Shown here piece by piece: positions 21,001-29,899 of a stretch of DNA of 64,000 nt. Numbering within the stretch: position 1 is the stretch's first letter; each line of letters starts with the position of its first letter. Under the pieces are notes generated by a model that was not told the DNA's origin, made no database searches, and worked only from the letters and a program-made list of their open reading frames with translations. Location: contig NZ_JACJRE010000042.1 in assembly GCF_014697075.1 (NCBI RefSeq), positions 1 through 64,000 of the forward strand, in the 5' to 3' direction. A program made the position numbers and the translations under genes. This DNA comes from Tolypothrix sp. FACHB-123 (lineage in GTDB: Bacteria > Cyanobacteriota > Cyanobacteriia > Cyanobacteriales > Nostocaceae).

Positions 21001-22926
21001 GAAGAAGTGAACATCAAGATGGGGGGTGTCATATATATGTGTCGGCGCATGTCCCTCTGAGTTGGCGTAAAAACCCATGTGGTTAAATGGGGTTTTTTTC
21101 GACACTTCATTGGGAAATACTAGGTCAAATACCCGAGATGGATCGTATTGATTATTATCATTGGGAGGCTGACCATCTTTAGTACCCAGGTGAGGTACTA
21201 AACGCGGAAATCCATTTGCACCTGCTGCTGCTGAGAAGACATCATTTAAAGCTTCTTCTGTGAAGCTGATACCAATAGACAAGGGTTGTTGACTATCATT
21301 AAATGCACCCCATGTGTAAATCCAAGCGCTGGGGTCATTACCTATTTGTTGAGGATTGGTGGAAATGATCTTGCCTTGAGTATACTCATTACCATTGAGG
21401 ATACTGGCAGGAAAATCATTCTTATAACCTGCATACAAATCGACATACAAGTCATCAAAATACTCGCCTATTTTTGGTACATAGTTATTTTTGGTTTGTG
21501 ATTCGATGCCTGTCACTTTCGTGTCTCCAAAATTTTTGATAGAGAATTCTTGACCTGGTGAAATATACACAAAAGTATCCGGTGTTGCCAGTTCTGGTTT
21601 ACCGTCTATCAGTAGTGATAACTTTCCTTCCGTAACATATATGGTTTGATGATCAGAGCTAACTATGGGTGCGGCAAAGTCCTTGCTAGTGGCAACAATC
21701 TTACCTGCAATTTCTCCACTGGGTTTACCAACAGTATGAACATCCACAGACAGTTCTGTAGACTCTCCGGGTAAGCGGTTAGTGAATACGTCAGGTAGAG
21801 GTGCATCTGTCGGATTCCACACACCGCTAACTGTGGTGGAGTTATCCGAATTCTTGGTAATTTTTAAGTCCGGATCTTGAAGAATATTAAAGACTCCTGA
21901 ACTTTGATGAATTTGGACAGATGTCACATCATCTTGAGTATCAGGAGTTTGGGGAGCATTACTCAAAACACCAAAGTCAAGCCCTGTCACTTTCAGGCTG
22001 TATTCTAAGGATGTGCTAGTTGGTTTGAATGTGAAGTTACCTAAACCTTTAGCTGTTGAAGTATTAGGTGCTATTGCCTCTAAGTTAGCTAAAAATAAAT
22101 TAGGAGTAGAATTGACTGTTTTATCGAGGGAAAACTTCGAGTAGGCAAGAATTCCATTAGTCTCGCTGAAATCGACTAAAGAAGTATTTTGTGTGCCAAA
22201 TGCTCCTGTAAATTTGCGACGTTCACTCTCTTCATATACCTTCACACCTGGTACTGCTTCTAAGGCCTCTAATTCACTATCAGGTACAGAATTATCTGGT
22301 ACAACTACGACTCTATCCAGTAATCCTGGTGTTGGTGGTGTGGGGACTCCAGGAATGACTAATTTACCACCATAAGTTTGATTAATTTGTGCAACTTTTC
22401 CTAAATCGACTTGTGCTTGTAAAGTTGCTAAATCAGCATCTGGAGGAGCAATTCTATTTCCTTGAGCATCAATTAAGGGCACACCTGCTAATTGATAGTA
22501 ATTTGCCCCTGGTATTGCTGAAACCAGCATTCTTGCAGGTTCATTTTCTGCGGTAAATCCCATTTGTGTACCAATGGCATAATAGACAAAGGTGCCCGTT
22601 GGTGCATCAAAATTAGCAGTGCCAAATTGAAAATTGACCTTTCCTTTTAGAAGATATTTAGCTTCTGCTTCATTGGCATGAATATGCTGAGGGAAAACAT
22701 CATGAGGCGGCACATAAAAGTCTAGAACTGCTAGCGGGCCTCCAGTATTTTGTGCAGAAGCTAATACTGTGTATATATCACCCCCAACATAATAAGACGG
22801 ATTATCAGGATAGTAAGCATCACCTTCTTTTTTAACTATTAAGTATTTGGCTCTATTGGCAGCTACTGGTGGAGGGGTGTTTCCATGTGAATGTTCTCCA
22901 CTTCCGTGTGAATGATCTCCACTCAT
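18025..22926 (-). CDS. Giant cupin / CHRD / TTHB210-like / RTX protein
   Basis: A 1633-residue modular protein. A His/Gly-rich start (MSGDHSHGSGEHSHG) precedes a cupin domain (about 45-140; His75, His81, His83 and Glu87 are plausible metal ligands). Then come a CHRD-like beta domain (about 245-400) and a second cupin-like stretch (about 400-480). A TTHB210-like (DUF5602-type) domain (about 530-800) holds His616, His626, His636, Asp638, His640 and Glu732, all conserved in the 331-residue protein at 37317. Several RTX blocks follow (about 815-1010, 1100-1190 and 1430-1510), with a long C terminus I do not recognise. With no signal peptide, type I secretion is likely. The domains suggest an extracellular metal-binding or oxidative role, but no reaction can be named. 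Confidence 0.82.
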   Translation of the reverse strand: MSGDHSHGSGEHSHGNTPPPVAANRAKYLIVKKEGDAYYPDNPSYYVGGDIYTVLASAQNTGGPLAVLDFYVPPHDVFPQHIHANEAEAKYLLKGKVNFQFGTANFDAPTGTFVYYAIGTQMGFTAENEPARMLVSAIPGANYYQLAGVPLIDAQGNRIAPPDADLATLQAQVDLGKVAQINQTYGGKLVIPGVPTPPTPGLLDRVVVVPDNSVPDSELEALEAVPGVKVYEESERRKFTGAFGTQNTSLVDFSETNGILAYSKFSLDKTVNSTPNLFLANLEAIAPNTSTAKGLGNFTFKPTSTSLEYSLKVTGLDFGVLSNAPQTPDTQDDVTSVQIHQSSGVFNILQDPDLKITKNSDNSTTVSGVWNPTDAPLPDVFTNRLPGESTELSVDVHTVGKPSGEIAGKIVATSKDFAAPIVSSDHQTIYVTEGKLSLLIDGKPELATPDTFVYISPGQEFSIKNFGDTKVTGIESQTKNNYVPKIGEYFDDLYVDLYAGYKNDFPASILNGNEYTQGKIISTNPQQIGNDPSAWIYTWGAFNDSQQPLSIGISFTEEALNDVFSAAAGANGFPRLVPHLGTKDGQPPNDNNQYDPSRVFDLVFPNEVSKKTPFNHMGFYANSEGHAPTHIYDTPHLDVHFFTIPLEERNQITGYPVGAPGGTNSEYANLPPEGFLNSDYLAPTIPNSNIPATADALQGVHWVDKNTPELNGGEFGQTFIFGSYAGKVNFWEPMITQEFLAELGLAQDGTKTTKKITFDIKQPERFAKAGLYPQKYSIVYDADHREYTVSLDLLTYQEPDFLLRFGSKNDDDSTVNSAIEANGADIVFAGNGNDIVDASQSKFGGNRLYGAKGEDELTGGKSDRLFGGADKDIIDTTQGTGSSGGGKNRSYGGDGDDEIYVGFKDRAFGGKGNDTIDASQGEGQNRLYGGDGDDELTAGSDDQLFGGDGNDTLIAGRGGATLVGGGGVDTFVLTQAELPEQANNVKDFDSATEVLVIAGLDLTLEDLDLTQDGKDVVITADGKSLGVIKNLKVADLKATNFSFEETSGGGGTGSGNNNGGGNNNGGQTPASSEQVASAQGGQTLTGTLGADNLYGNTGGGNTFDGKNGDDNLYAGKGGDTAKGGPGADVLVAGLGNDTFNGGDGNDAFVFQKEFAVTVKGNNLTIGGYGGNDVIEDFQARAGSGDIIRLRNLDNGTGIAINGTQTGDTVITISDRINVEPGTGASGNGTFVPKTLQTITLKGITPGALMTQGQIEVNGQPLNETTQGLTKIPQFGAYDYVVGGLNSNFPVRPGGSVGNFVLGDLNFGQPNVPIENNLITGDFVSNEKIAATLKKIAQAFPNGITLPGTDDPNLTPEKRAELEAKKIIGTIPTALLPQNAFSFAFNEQGEVDLSKFTRSPVPTTTGDDTAIGGPGNDFIITGPGNDIVVGGPGTDLIWAGIGQDIVVGRQGVDYIIFDSILDFRDRDKVEEDAISNAVPDARIGYIREEEAYGTPLVDPLTGAENPFTSKTGPDIFFINSEAFNRGINDGNFNGQNIGFLKPGTIITGDGTGPAAGKNGQLKVATSTVPTSDGPADDDLQPTFYYSPNAGRMFFDRDGIGAQFEDFWMADMAQGNLGLPDGSPSAAAQILLAVY

Positions 22927-22984
22927 AATTAATATCCTTAAATCAGATAAATTGAACTGGGTGAATTAAATGAAACTAAGATGA

Positions 22985-23016
22985 ATATGGCAATGCCCTT
23001 TAGGGTATCGCCATAT
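22985..23016. repeat. 32-bp imperfect palindrome upstream of the giant RTX gene
   Basis: ATATGGCAATGCCC at 22985-22998 pairs with GGGTATCGCCATAT at 23003-23016 with two mismatches around a TTTA centre. It lies about 60 bases upstream of the RTX start codon on the leftward strand. Position suits an operator or a leader hairpin, though it may simply be a dispersed palindromic repeat. Confidence 0.55.
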
Positions 23017-23027
23017 CATCAACACTT

Positions 23028-23120
23028 ACAGGGTATTTCAGGTAAATGAATTACATTGCCAGGACGCATCTTCCCTATAGTTGATGATGATCTGTAGTTC
23101 ACTCCTTTGCAATCTGTTGT
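23028..23120. mobile_element. MITE-like short element, copy A
   Basis: A segment of about 93 bp. Its left end (ACAGGGTATTTCAGGTAAAT through TTACA) and right end (TGTAGTTC through GCAATCTGTTGT) are imperfect inverted repeats. Both ends resemble those of the element at 59153-59255, which supports a dispersed non-coding repeat family. It has no coding capacity. Exact borders and target duplications are not resolved. Confidence 0.45.
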
Positions 23121-23763
23121 TGTATGTACAGATGTAACGATATGAAGTAGCCTTTTTTATCTATATAGCAACAGTTCCATTCTGTAGGCGGTTCACAAAC
23201 TTGGTGGAGTAATTGCTAAGACTAGGCATTTTAATTCAATGATTTTGCCACGCTTTCTTGCTCAGTTATTTATAGTAAATATACCAATCAAATCAAGGCT
23301 GATAATATGAAATTTTTATGAAATTTTTCCATTACTTAAGTGATGATACTTAGTGATCAAAAACAACTGTTAGCCCGTTGCTATTACTTCCATAAAATAA
23401 AAATCCGAGGGTTTATTTTATGAGCTTTTGATCAAGCAGATATCTGATATATCAAGTATACATGTATAAGCACCACAATCTTCTCCCCAGAAACTCATTT
23501 CGACATCACTTTTTGGCAATCTGCGGTAAATTTTAGGAGAGAGGCGCAAAAAACTCCAGTATGTAACGAAAAATCAAGCTACAATTCTTGATTTCGCTTA
23601 AGCAAGCTTGGCTGAAAATTAGTTAAGAAATTCTGTTATGAATAACTGTTGATCTTACATCCCTGTTAACCTATCGGTAAGTTTTATCAGAACCTATTAA
23701 GATAAAAAAGGAGACAAACTATATTGATTGTCTCTCATTTTCCCAATTTATTCAGTGAGATGT

Positions 23764-24942
23764 TCACGAATAAAAATGATGTTGACTTTTTGTGAATAAA
23801 TTTAAAGCCACTGTGGCTAGACAAGCAGCAGCAACTAGGGCAATTAAAACTATAGGGGGTAAACTCATCCCAGCAATAGCCAGGAATAAAATAAATCCTC
23901 CCGACCCCAAAAGATAGAGGCTGAAAATTCTTCCTTGTCGAGTTCTTTCTAAAATACCAGTTGTAAAGTTAATCAAAGCTAAAATTATCAAACACAGAGT
24001 CACAGCACCACACAAAAGCCAACGTTCGGTTGCTGGCAGAATATTAGCTGCACTTTTGGTAATGATGTGTTCTACTCCCACCCCTGTGGCTGCTAGACCA
24101 ATAGCGAGAAACAGGTGAGAATAAAGCCAAGTAATAAAAATGTTGATTTTCCCAGCTTTCATAGTCTCTAGTGGCGATTTATCTACACTTTCAAAGTAAA
24201 GCCACCACAAGCTAAAAGCTATAGTCATTCCTAATAAAGCAGCTAAGACTGATGCGGTATCCCATTCTTTACCAGCTACGCCTTTAACTACTGCTGCGAC
24301 TGACTCACCTAAAACAATGATTGTAAATAGCCCCAAACGTTCTGGAACGTGAGAAACATTGGGTGGTATTCGCGCTGCTATGTGACCTGTACCTAGAGGA
24401 GTAAGCAATTCTAAAATCAAAGCTATACCCCAAATTGCAAAACGCCAGTCACCTTGTACCAGCAGCGATACTAACCACAAGGCTGCGCCTAAACTAAAAC
24501 CTCTAGCGTACCAATTAGTTAAGGGACGAGCTTCGGGGACAAAATAGCCCGCAATCAAAAACTGTAGGATGAGAATGCTACGAGCAGCTATATAGGCGAT
24601 CGCAAAACCATGAGACGATGTACTCATTCCATGATGTACATTGACTGTCAGCCCTGCCACAATAGTCATTTGTACTAAAGTTAACAAGCGATCGCTCAGA
24701 TCATCAGTATCAAAAAGCGTGGCGTAGAATGTAGCACCTAGCCAGCACCACCAAATTGGTATAAATAGCACAATAAAGCCGATAAATCCTTGCAAAGTTA
24801 CATCCTTGCTCAGATTGTGTGCTAATTCAGCGATCGCTACCACAAATATCAAATCATAAAAAAGTTCGAGCCAAGTGGCACGTCTTTCTTCCTCTTCTTC
24901 AGCAACCCTTAATTTAGGCGCTTGCCACAAACTTTTTTTCAT
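23764..24942 (-). CDS. LtrA-family membrane protein
   Basis: A 392-residue integral membrane protein with about ten hydrophobic segments. The N terminus reads ATWLELFYDLIFVVAIAEL, the signature of the low temperature requirement A family. Later segments include GLFTIIVLGESVAAVV and TIAFSLWWLYFE, also typical. LtrA was first noted in Listeria as needed for growth at low temperature, but its transport or other activity is not established. It is transcribed toward the giant RTX gene and is divergent from the multicopper oxidase gene. No oddities in length or composition. Confidence 0.88.
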   Translation of the reverse strand: MKKSLWQAPKLRVAEEEEERRATWLELFYDLIFVVAIAELAHNLSKDVTLQGFIGFIVLFIPIWWCWLGATFYATLFDTDDLSDRLLTLVQMTIVAGLTVNVHHGMSTSSHGFAIAYIAARSILILQFLIAGYFVPEARPLTNWYARGFSLGAALWLVSLLVQGDWRFAIWGIALILELLTPLGTGHIAARIPPNVSHVPERLGLFTIIVLGESVAAVVKGVAGKEWDTASVLAALLGMTIAFSLWWLYFESVDKSPLETMKAGKINIFITWLYSHLFLAIGLAATGVGVEHIITKSAANILPATERWLLCGAVTLCLIILALINFTTGILERTRQGRIFSLYLLGSGGFILFLAIAGMSLPPIVLIALVAAACLATVALNLFTKSQHHFYS

Positions 24943-25252
24943 TCGATCAGCTACTAAAAATTACTAACCGAAAACTATTTTACGAGCTTGCAGATACATT
25001 TTACCTAAAAGCTAGACTTTGAGCTAAGATGTCCCTGTATCAAAAAAATTCCCAATCAATACCCACAGCAGACAAGTTTAATTGTTACAGAATATACTAT
25101 ATATTTACCCAATTCTTATCAGTATACAAAGTAAATTATTTTACAAATTGTCCAATTAATAGCATCTGTGGTTGATAGTCTCATCAAGACGAGTCATTGC
25201 TTTTTCGTTCTCATTATTTCAAACGCTATTGTTGCTAGGAGATGATTGAAAC
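24943..25252. promoter_or_regulatory. Divergent LtrA / multicopper oxidase promoter region
   Basis: 310 bp, AT-rich, between two divergent starts. No strong palindrome was found. The multicopper oxidase start is preceded by TAGGAG at the usual distance. Promoter boxes were not assigned. Confidence 0.4.
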
Positions 25253-28200
25253 ATGACTGAGATTCCTAATAATCTGTTAGATAAGTACATTATTGGTGCA
25301 GATAACTTAAACGCCTGGAGTAGCAATTTTGATAAATCCGGCTATTTAAAAGTTTTACCCCAGCATAAAACTCCTGTTATCTTTAAAGACCCTTTTAGTG
25401 ATTGGCAAAAAGGTTTACAAACCAATACCTATTACTCTAGTTGGGGTCATGGTTCAGATACTTTAGACATCACACTGACAATGACCGACCTAAGCCAAAT
25501 CACAATTGATGGCTTCGGGACGCTCAAATCAGGAGATGGTATAGTTCCCTGGTTGAATAATGCAGAAACTCCCTACGAATTTTTAAGAGCTTATAATGGC
25601 TTGATTCCCGGGCCTTTCATCATTACTGAACCTGGGGACACCATAAACATCAAGCTCATCAATGATTTAACCAAGGAAGTACAAGGTAAAAAACAAGTAA
25701 GTAACTTACATACTCACGGACTACATGTTTCACCTGTAGGACATGGAGATAATGTACTGCTAGCCATCGAACCGAAGAAAGAAAGTACAGAATCGGATCA
25801 TCACAGTACTGAAGCGGATAATAGCTGGCAGTACAGTATTAAAATCCCAGACAACCATGCAATTGGCACCAATTGGTATCACCCACACCTGCATGGATTA
25901 ACAAATGAACAAGTTGCTTCCGGTTTAGCAGGTCAGTTACTAGTATTAGCTCCGGAAACTCTACCAGATATCAATCTCTGGAATCCCAAAGAACAGCCCA
26001 TGCATTTCATGGCGTTGAACACTTTTGGTATTCAGCAAATCAACAGACCAGGTAGCACTAGCGATCCTCTCAATCAAAGTAACGCTCCATTGCCTGCGGG
26101 TACACCCTTAGCAGTAGAACTAGATGCTAACGGCAATCCCATTTACACTCTATCAGATGCCGTTTTTACGGGTTACAATGCCTTACCAGCAGTTTATAGT
26201 CCGGCAAATCCACTGGGCAATCCTCCGCCTAACTTAACCTTTCCTTATGGCGGTGGTATATTAGCAGAACCTGTGGAAAACGTAATTCACACGGTTAACG
26301 GTCAATACAATCCTACCCTGGAACTAGAAACTGGTGAGTGGAATGTGTTCGGCTTCACCAACATGAATACCAATGCTTTCCACAATATTCAGTTGGTAAA
26401 ACTGGAAGCCGATGGGTCATTGACTCCGCAAGAAGTTAGACTAATTGGGACAGATGGAGATTTAACTGGAGCAGTAGCTTCTAACACCGAAATAGTTACT
26501 GAAATACCGATTTTAGGGCCAGGACAGAGATATACTATTCAACACTGGTTTGAGGAAACAGGTACTTACTACTTTTTATCGAATGGGACAAAAGAAATTT
26601 TAGGGGATAAGGCACCCACTGCCATTGGCAACCAAAAAGGTTTTAATGATGGTCACTTAATTTGGGGGCCACAAGTCTTAGCCACTGTTACAGTTACAGG
26701 TGATACTGTCACTACTGGAGCAGCGCCCGAAGCATATCAGCGCCTCAAAGATAAAGCCCAACAACTCGATCAACTCATTGCTGAAGCGCAACAAGGCAAA
26801 TTCCGGGAACGTACATATGTCTGGTCAACTAACATTGCTGCCGCCTTGGCAGCACCCCCATTTGTACCTCTGAGTGATTTAGATCCTAAGAGTTTCCAAG
26901 GTGCTTTTCTCATTGATGGGCAGTATTTCTCGGAAAACTTTACAGATGCTATGGTACCCCTGACAATGCCGATGTTAGGTACTAAAGAGATCTGGAATAT
27001 CCGCAACACATCTACAGAATGGCATCCTTTTCACATTCACCAAAATGAATTTACCATCTTAGACATTAATGGTATCCCTGTTAACCAAATCGCAGGTTAC
27101 CTTGATGGTGTGTTAAATGATACTGTTAATCTACCGCCAGCTTACGCCGCCAATACTCCACCTACTCCAGAAAACCCCTATGGTTCACCACCACCTAATC
27201 CAACTATAGCCAGTACACCTTCTGAAGTCAGCGTTTTGATGCCCTTCGATGACTACCCAGGTACTTTTGTTAACCATTGTCATATTCTGTTCCATGAAGA
27301 TGCAGGGATGATGGCCCCTGTACGGGTAATTCTGAACACAGCAGATACCTGGATAGGTTTGGCAGCAACTGAGGAGAGTCGGGGAGAATTAACACTCATT
27401 AGAGCCAATAATCTTAAGCAAGACATCAATCTGGCTGCCTATGGAAATAACTTCCGCAAAGGCATAGATGTGGCGATCGCAGATGTGAATTATAAAACAA
27501 AAAATAATAAAAATGTCACAGACAATGTCACTGATGTTGTTACTATTCAGCGTTCCTTAGATAATTCTGGCGGTCAATTCATAGTTAAAGTCTTTGATGG
27601 CAAAGCACTAATCGATCAGCAAAATGCAGGTAAGAAAAAACTTGATGGTTCAGATGCAACTCTACTACTTAAAGAGTTTAAACCTTTCGAGGATAATAGT
27701 GTTTCATTAGAAACACAGCAAAAGCAAACGACATCAATAGCAGTTGGGGACATTAATGCCGATGGCTTTGCAGATATTGTTGTGGGTGTAGGTGGAACAA
27801 TCGCCCCCAAAGTGAAAATTTTTAGTGGTAAAGATTATACTTTGTTGGCTAATCTTGACCCTTTTCATCACGGTTATCAAGGCAAAATCAACCTAGCAAC
27901 AGGAGATATAGACGGCGATAACTTTGACGATATCCTTGTTGGTCAAGGTAGTGGGGGCGGCATAGAAATCTATAGCGGCAAATCAATTGAAGCTATGGGT
28001 ACTAGTGCGATCGCAAATGGCAAAGATACTGCACATGATACAGCTTTGTTAACCGATTACAAACCTTATGGTGAAACTTATACAGGGGAAATTGAGGTTA
28101 CTTCTGGTTATATACTCCAAAGACCAAAATTACCCAATAGCAAGGCTGTTCAAAGCTATCGTGCCAATATCACCACTCTCGCTAAGGATGTGCCTAATGG

Positions 28201-29482
28201 TGAGCAGCAAAAGGTCAAGGTATTGACTTATGTGGGTGGAGGCGGACACCACGGAGGAAGTGAACAATCTACTGGCGATCCACTTCGCTTAGATGCAGAA
28301 TTAACTTTTGATGATGAAGACAAGATTAATGACTTTTTAGGCAGTTTTGCCGATCTCACATCAGCTCAAGGGGAACCAGTTCTCTATACACGTAAACAAG
28401 AGGGTGATTACGAATTAGTTCACCTCAAGGATGAAAACATCCCAGAATACCTAAATTTTCCCAAACTCTTCAAAGAATCGAATAATGATATCTTCACCTT
28501 CAAAAATTACAGTGGTAAGACCAAGCTCAAAGTCACGCTCACAGAAAAAAGTTCTTCGGTTGTCAGTGAAGTAGGAGTATTTATTACCGACAATGAGCAA
28601 GGAGATATCAATGGTATTGCTCCAGGAGCCTCTGGTTATACACAAGCAGCTCTCAAACGCAGTCAGGTAGTTTTTTCCTCCATTGCCAATACTCCTAACG
28701 GTTTCAGTCCCCAAAACTTGATACGCTTGTTGGAATTTAACTCTAATGTCAATCTGAAATTTTTCTTAGTAAAAAGTGGCAGTATAGATTCTGTTCAAGC
28801 TGGATTGATTTCAACCCAAGAAGTCTTGTTTTCGGATTCCTTAAAAATTACAGACTTGGCATCTAATGAATTCTCTCTCTCTTGGAAGGATAATTCAGGC
28901 AATAACGCTAATGCTTTTCAAAGTTTGATTGTCAAAGTTCAAGTAACAAATACTGAGATATCTTTAGGGTCAAAACTTCAAGGAAATGCCCAAAGCGAAA
29001 TTGTTGATTTGAGTGGTTTGACTGGTCAGGTTAATGCTGAATTTCAGGTCAACAGTGAAGCCGCTTATCGTAACTTTGTCGGTTTCTATCAGATTGTCTC
29101 TTCAGATGGTGGGATTGATACCACTGGCGATGGTCAAGCTGATTTACGTCCTGGTGACCCAGGGTATGCCCAACAAGCAGTTCGCAGACGAGTTGAAGGC
29201 ATTGATTTGACCGTAGGAAATCAAGTTACAGCAAACCACCGAGGAACTTTCCAGGCAGGTTCTTTATTTGCACCATTTATTATTGCTAATGGTCGTCCAG
29301 AGGCAGTTTTAGCAGGAAATAATCCTCCGCAAGTTTATTTTGCCTTCTTGGGAGCTAACTCAGATCGGATGGATCACATTCGCCTCTTAGGTGATAATGT
29401 TTTTGGTTTTGAAGATTTAGCCAATAATGGTGATGCCGACTTCAATGATATGATTGTGCAAATTAATTTGAATGTAGCTTAG
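25253..29482 (+). CDS. Multicopper oxidase fused to FG-GAP and DUF4114-type modules
   Basis: A 1409-residue protein. Residues about 60-700 form a multicopper oxidase with all copper motifs: His153-x-His155-Gly, His210-x-His212-x-His214, His591-x-x-His594-x-His596, and His675-Cys676-His677-x3-His681-x4-Met686. The T1 and trinuclear sites therefore look intact. Residues about 740-900 contain FG-GAP/VCBS-like repeats (VGDINADGFADIVVG, TGDIDGDNFDDILVG). The last 350 residues or so match the DUF4114 module of the 629-residue RTX protein, ending GDNVFGFEDLANNGDADFND. The enzyme should couple oxidation of a phenolic, bilirubin-like or metal substrate to reduction of oxygen. No classical signal peptide is seen, so export may be by a type I route. 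Confidence 0.9.
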   Translation: MTEIPNNLLDKYIIGADNLNAWSSNFDKSGYLKVLPQHKTPVIFKDPFSDWQKGLQTNTYYSSWGHGSDTLDITLTMTDLSQITIDGFGTLKSGDGIVPWLNNAETPYEFLRAYNGLIPGPFIITEPGDTINIKLINDLTKEVQGKKQVSNLHTHGLHVSPVGHGDNVLLAIEPKKESTESDHHSTEADNSWQYSIKIPDNHAIGTNWYHPHLHGLTNEQVASGLAGQLLVLAPETLPDINLWNPKEQPMHFMALNTFGIQQINRPGSTSDPLNQSNAPLPAGTPLAVELDANGNPIYTLSDAVFTGYNALPAVYSPANPLGNPPPNLTFPYGGGILAEPVENVIHTVNGQYNPTLELETGEWNVFGFTNMNTNAFHNIQLVKLEADGSLTPQEVRLIGTDGDLTGAVASNTEIVTEIPILGPGQRYTIQHWFEETGTYYFLSNGTKEILGDKAPTAIGNQKGFNDGHLIWGPQVLATVTVTGDTVTTGAAPEAYQRLKDKAQQLDQLIAEAQQGKFRERTYVWSTNIAAALAAPPFVPLSDLDPKSFQGAFLIDGQYFSENFTDAMVPLTMPMLGTKEIWNIRNTSTEWHPFHIHQNEFTILDINGIPVNQIAGYLDGVLNDTVNLPPAYAANTPPTPENPYGSPPPNPTIASTPSEVSVLMPFDDYPGTFVNHCHILFHEDAGMMAPVRVILNTADTWIGLAATEESRGELTLIRANNLKQDINLAAYGNNFRKGIDVAIADVNYKTKNNKNVTDNVTDVVTIQRSLDNSGGQFIVKVFDGKALIDQQNAGKKKLDGSDATLLLKEFKPFEDNSVSLETQQKQTTSIAVGDINADGFADIVVGVGGTIAPKVKIFSGKDYTLLANLDPFHHGYQGKINLATGDIDGDNFDDILVGQGSGGGIEIYSGKSIEAMGTSAIANGKDTAHDTALLTDYKPYGETYTGEIEVTSGYILQRPKLPNSKAVQSYRANITTLAKDVPNGEQQKVKVLTYVGGGGHHGGSEQSTGDPLRLDAELTFDDEDKINDFLGSFADLTSAQGEPVLYTRKQEGDYELVHLKDENIPEYLNFPKLFKESNNDIFTFKNYSGKTKLKVTLTEKSSSVVSEVGVFITDNEQGDINGIAPGASGYTQAALKRSQVVFSSIANTPNGFSPQNLIRLLEFNSNVNLKFFLVKSGSIDSVQAGLISTQEVLFSDSLKITDLASNEFSLSWKDNSGNNANAFQSLIVKVQVTNTEISLGSKLQGNAQSEIVDLSGLTGQVNAEFQVNSEAAYRNFVGFYQIVSSDGGIDTTGDGQADLRPGDPGYAQQAVRRRVEGIDLTVGNQVTANHRGTFQAGSLFAPFIIANGRPEAVLAGNNPPQVYFAFLGANSDRMDHIRLLGDNVFGFEDLANNGDADFNDMIVQINLNVA

Positions 29483-29491
29483 TTATAGTAA

Positions 29492-29522
29492 ATTAAAAAG
29501 CCGCTAAGTAGCGGCTTTTTAA
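29492..29522 (+). terminator. Rho-independent terminator of the multicopper oxidase gene
   Basis: AAAAAGCCGCT and AGCGGCTTTTT pair around an AAGT loop and end in a T run, nine bases after the stop codon. The A tract also allows it to act on the opposite strand for the convergent small gene. It is a canonical intrinsic terminator. Confidence 0.9.
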
Positions 29523-29557
29523 TAGCAATGTTATTTAAATAAAGATGAAAATTTCAA

Positions 29558-29899
29558 TCAACAGTCAAATATTTCATTTAAGGCACCAAAACAACCAGCA
29601 GCTTTATTAAAACCTGCATAAACACAGGTAAATAAAAGTAGTTCTTCAATTTCCTCTCTGGTTGCTCCTTGCTGAAGAGCCATATTCACATGGGCTTTAA
29701 AAGGATTACCTGGCCCTACATGATCTTGGTTGACAACATCAATAGCAATTGTAATCAAAGCCTTGGTTTTTTGATCTATTAATGGTTGACCCCACGCTTC
29801 TCCAGCTACCCGAGTCACAAAATCACCAAACTTGGGATTGATTTTTTTTAAAGCTGCTTGAAGTTCCTTATCATCTAAAACTGCGTTTTTGTATGCCAT
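29558..29899 (-). CDS. Carboxymuconolactone decarboxylase-like protein
   Basis: A 113-residue helical protein of the CMD/AhpD-like superfamily. It shows the family layout: TKALITIAID, HVNMALQQGATREEIEELLL and TCVYAGFNKAAGCFGAL. The AhpD-type Cys-x-x-Cys pair is absent, so a peroxiredoxin-reductase role is unlikely; a decarboxylase or other small-molecule role is possible. As I recall, a CMD-like gene (slr1853) lies in the icfG neighbourhood of Synechocystis, alongside relatives of the DJ-1 and AGE genes found here at 40262 and 41457. This makes a link with that cluster plausible although it lies 10 kb away. It is convergent with the multicopper oxidase and divergent from the porin. Confidence 0.85.
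   Translation of the reverse strand: MAYKNAVLDDKELQAALKKINPKFGDFVTRVAGEAWGQPLIDQKTKALITIAIDVVNQDHVGPGNPFKAHVNMALQQGATREEIEELLLFTCVYAGFNKAAGCFGALNEIFDC

Larger units (their letters stand above)
22927..23763. other. Gene-free region with palindrome and repeat element
   Basis: 837 bp between the giant RTX gene and the LtrA gene, both leftward, so it should hold the RTX promoter. Visible items are a 32-bp imperfect palindrome at 22985-23016 about 60 bases before the RTX start, a MITE-like element at about 23028-23120, and an 18-base word at 23557-23574 that recurs at 33009-33026. No open frame is convincing. Confidence 0.5.

Noticed and set aside
29558-29899. AhpD-type alkylhydroperoxidase
   Set aside because: The redox-active Cys-x-x-Cys motif is missing, so only CMD-like superfamily membership is claimed.
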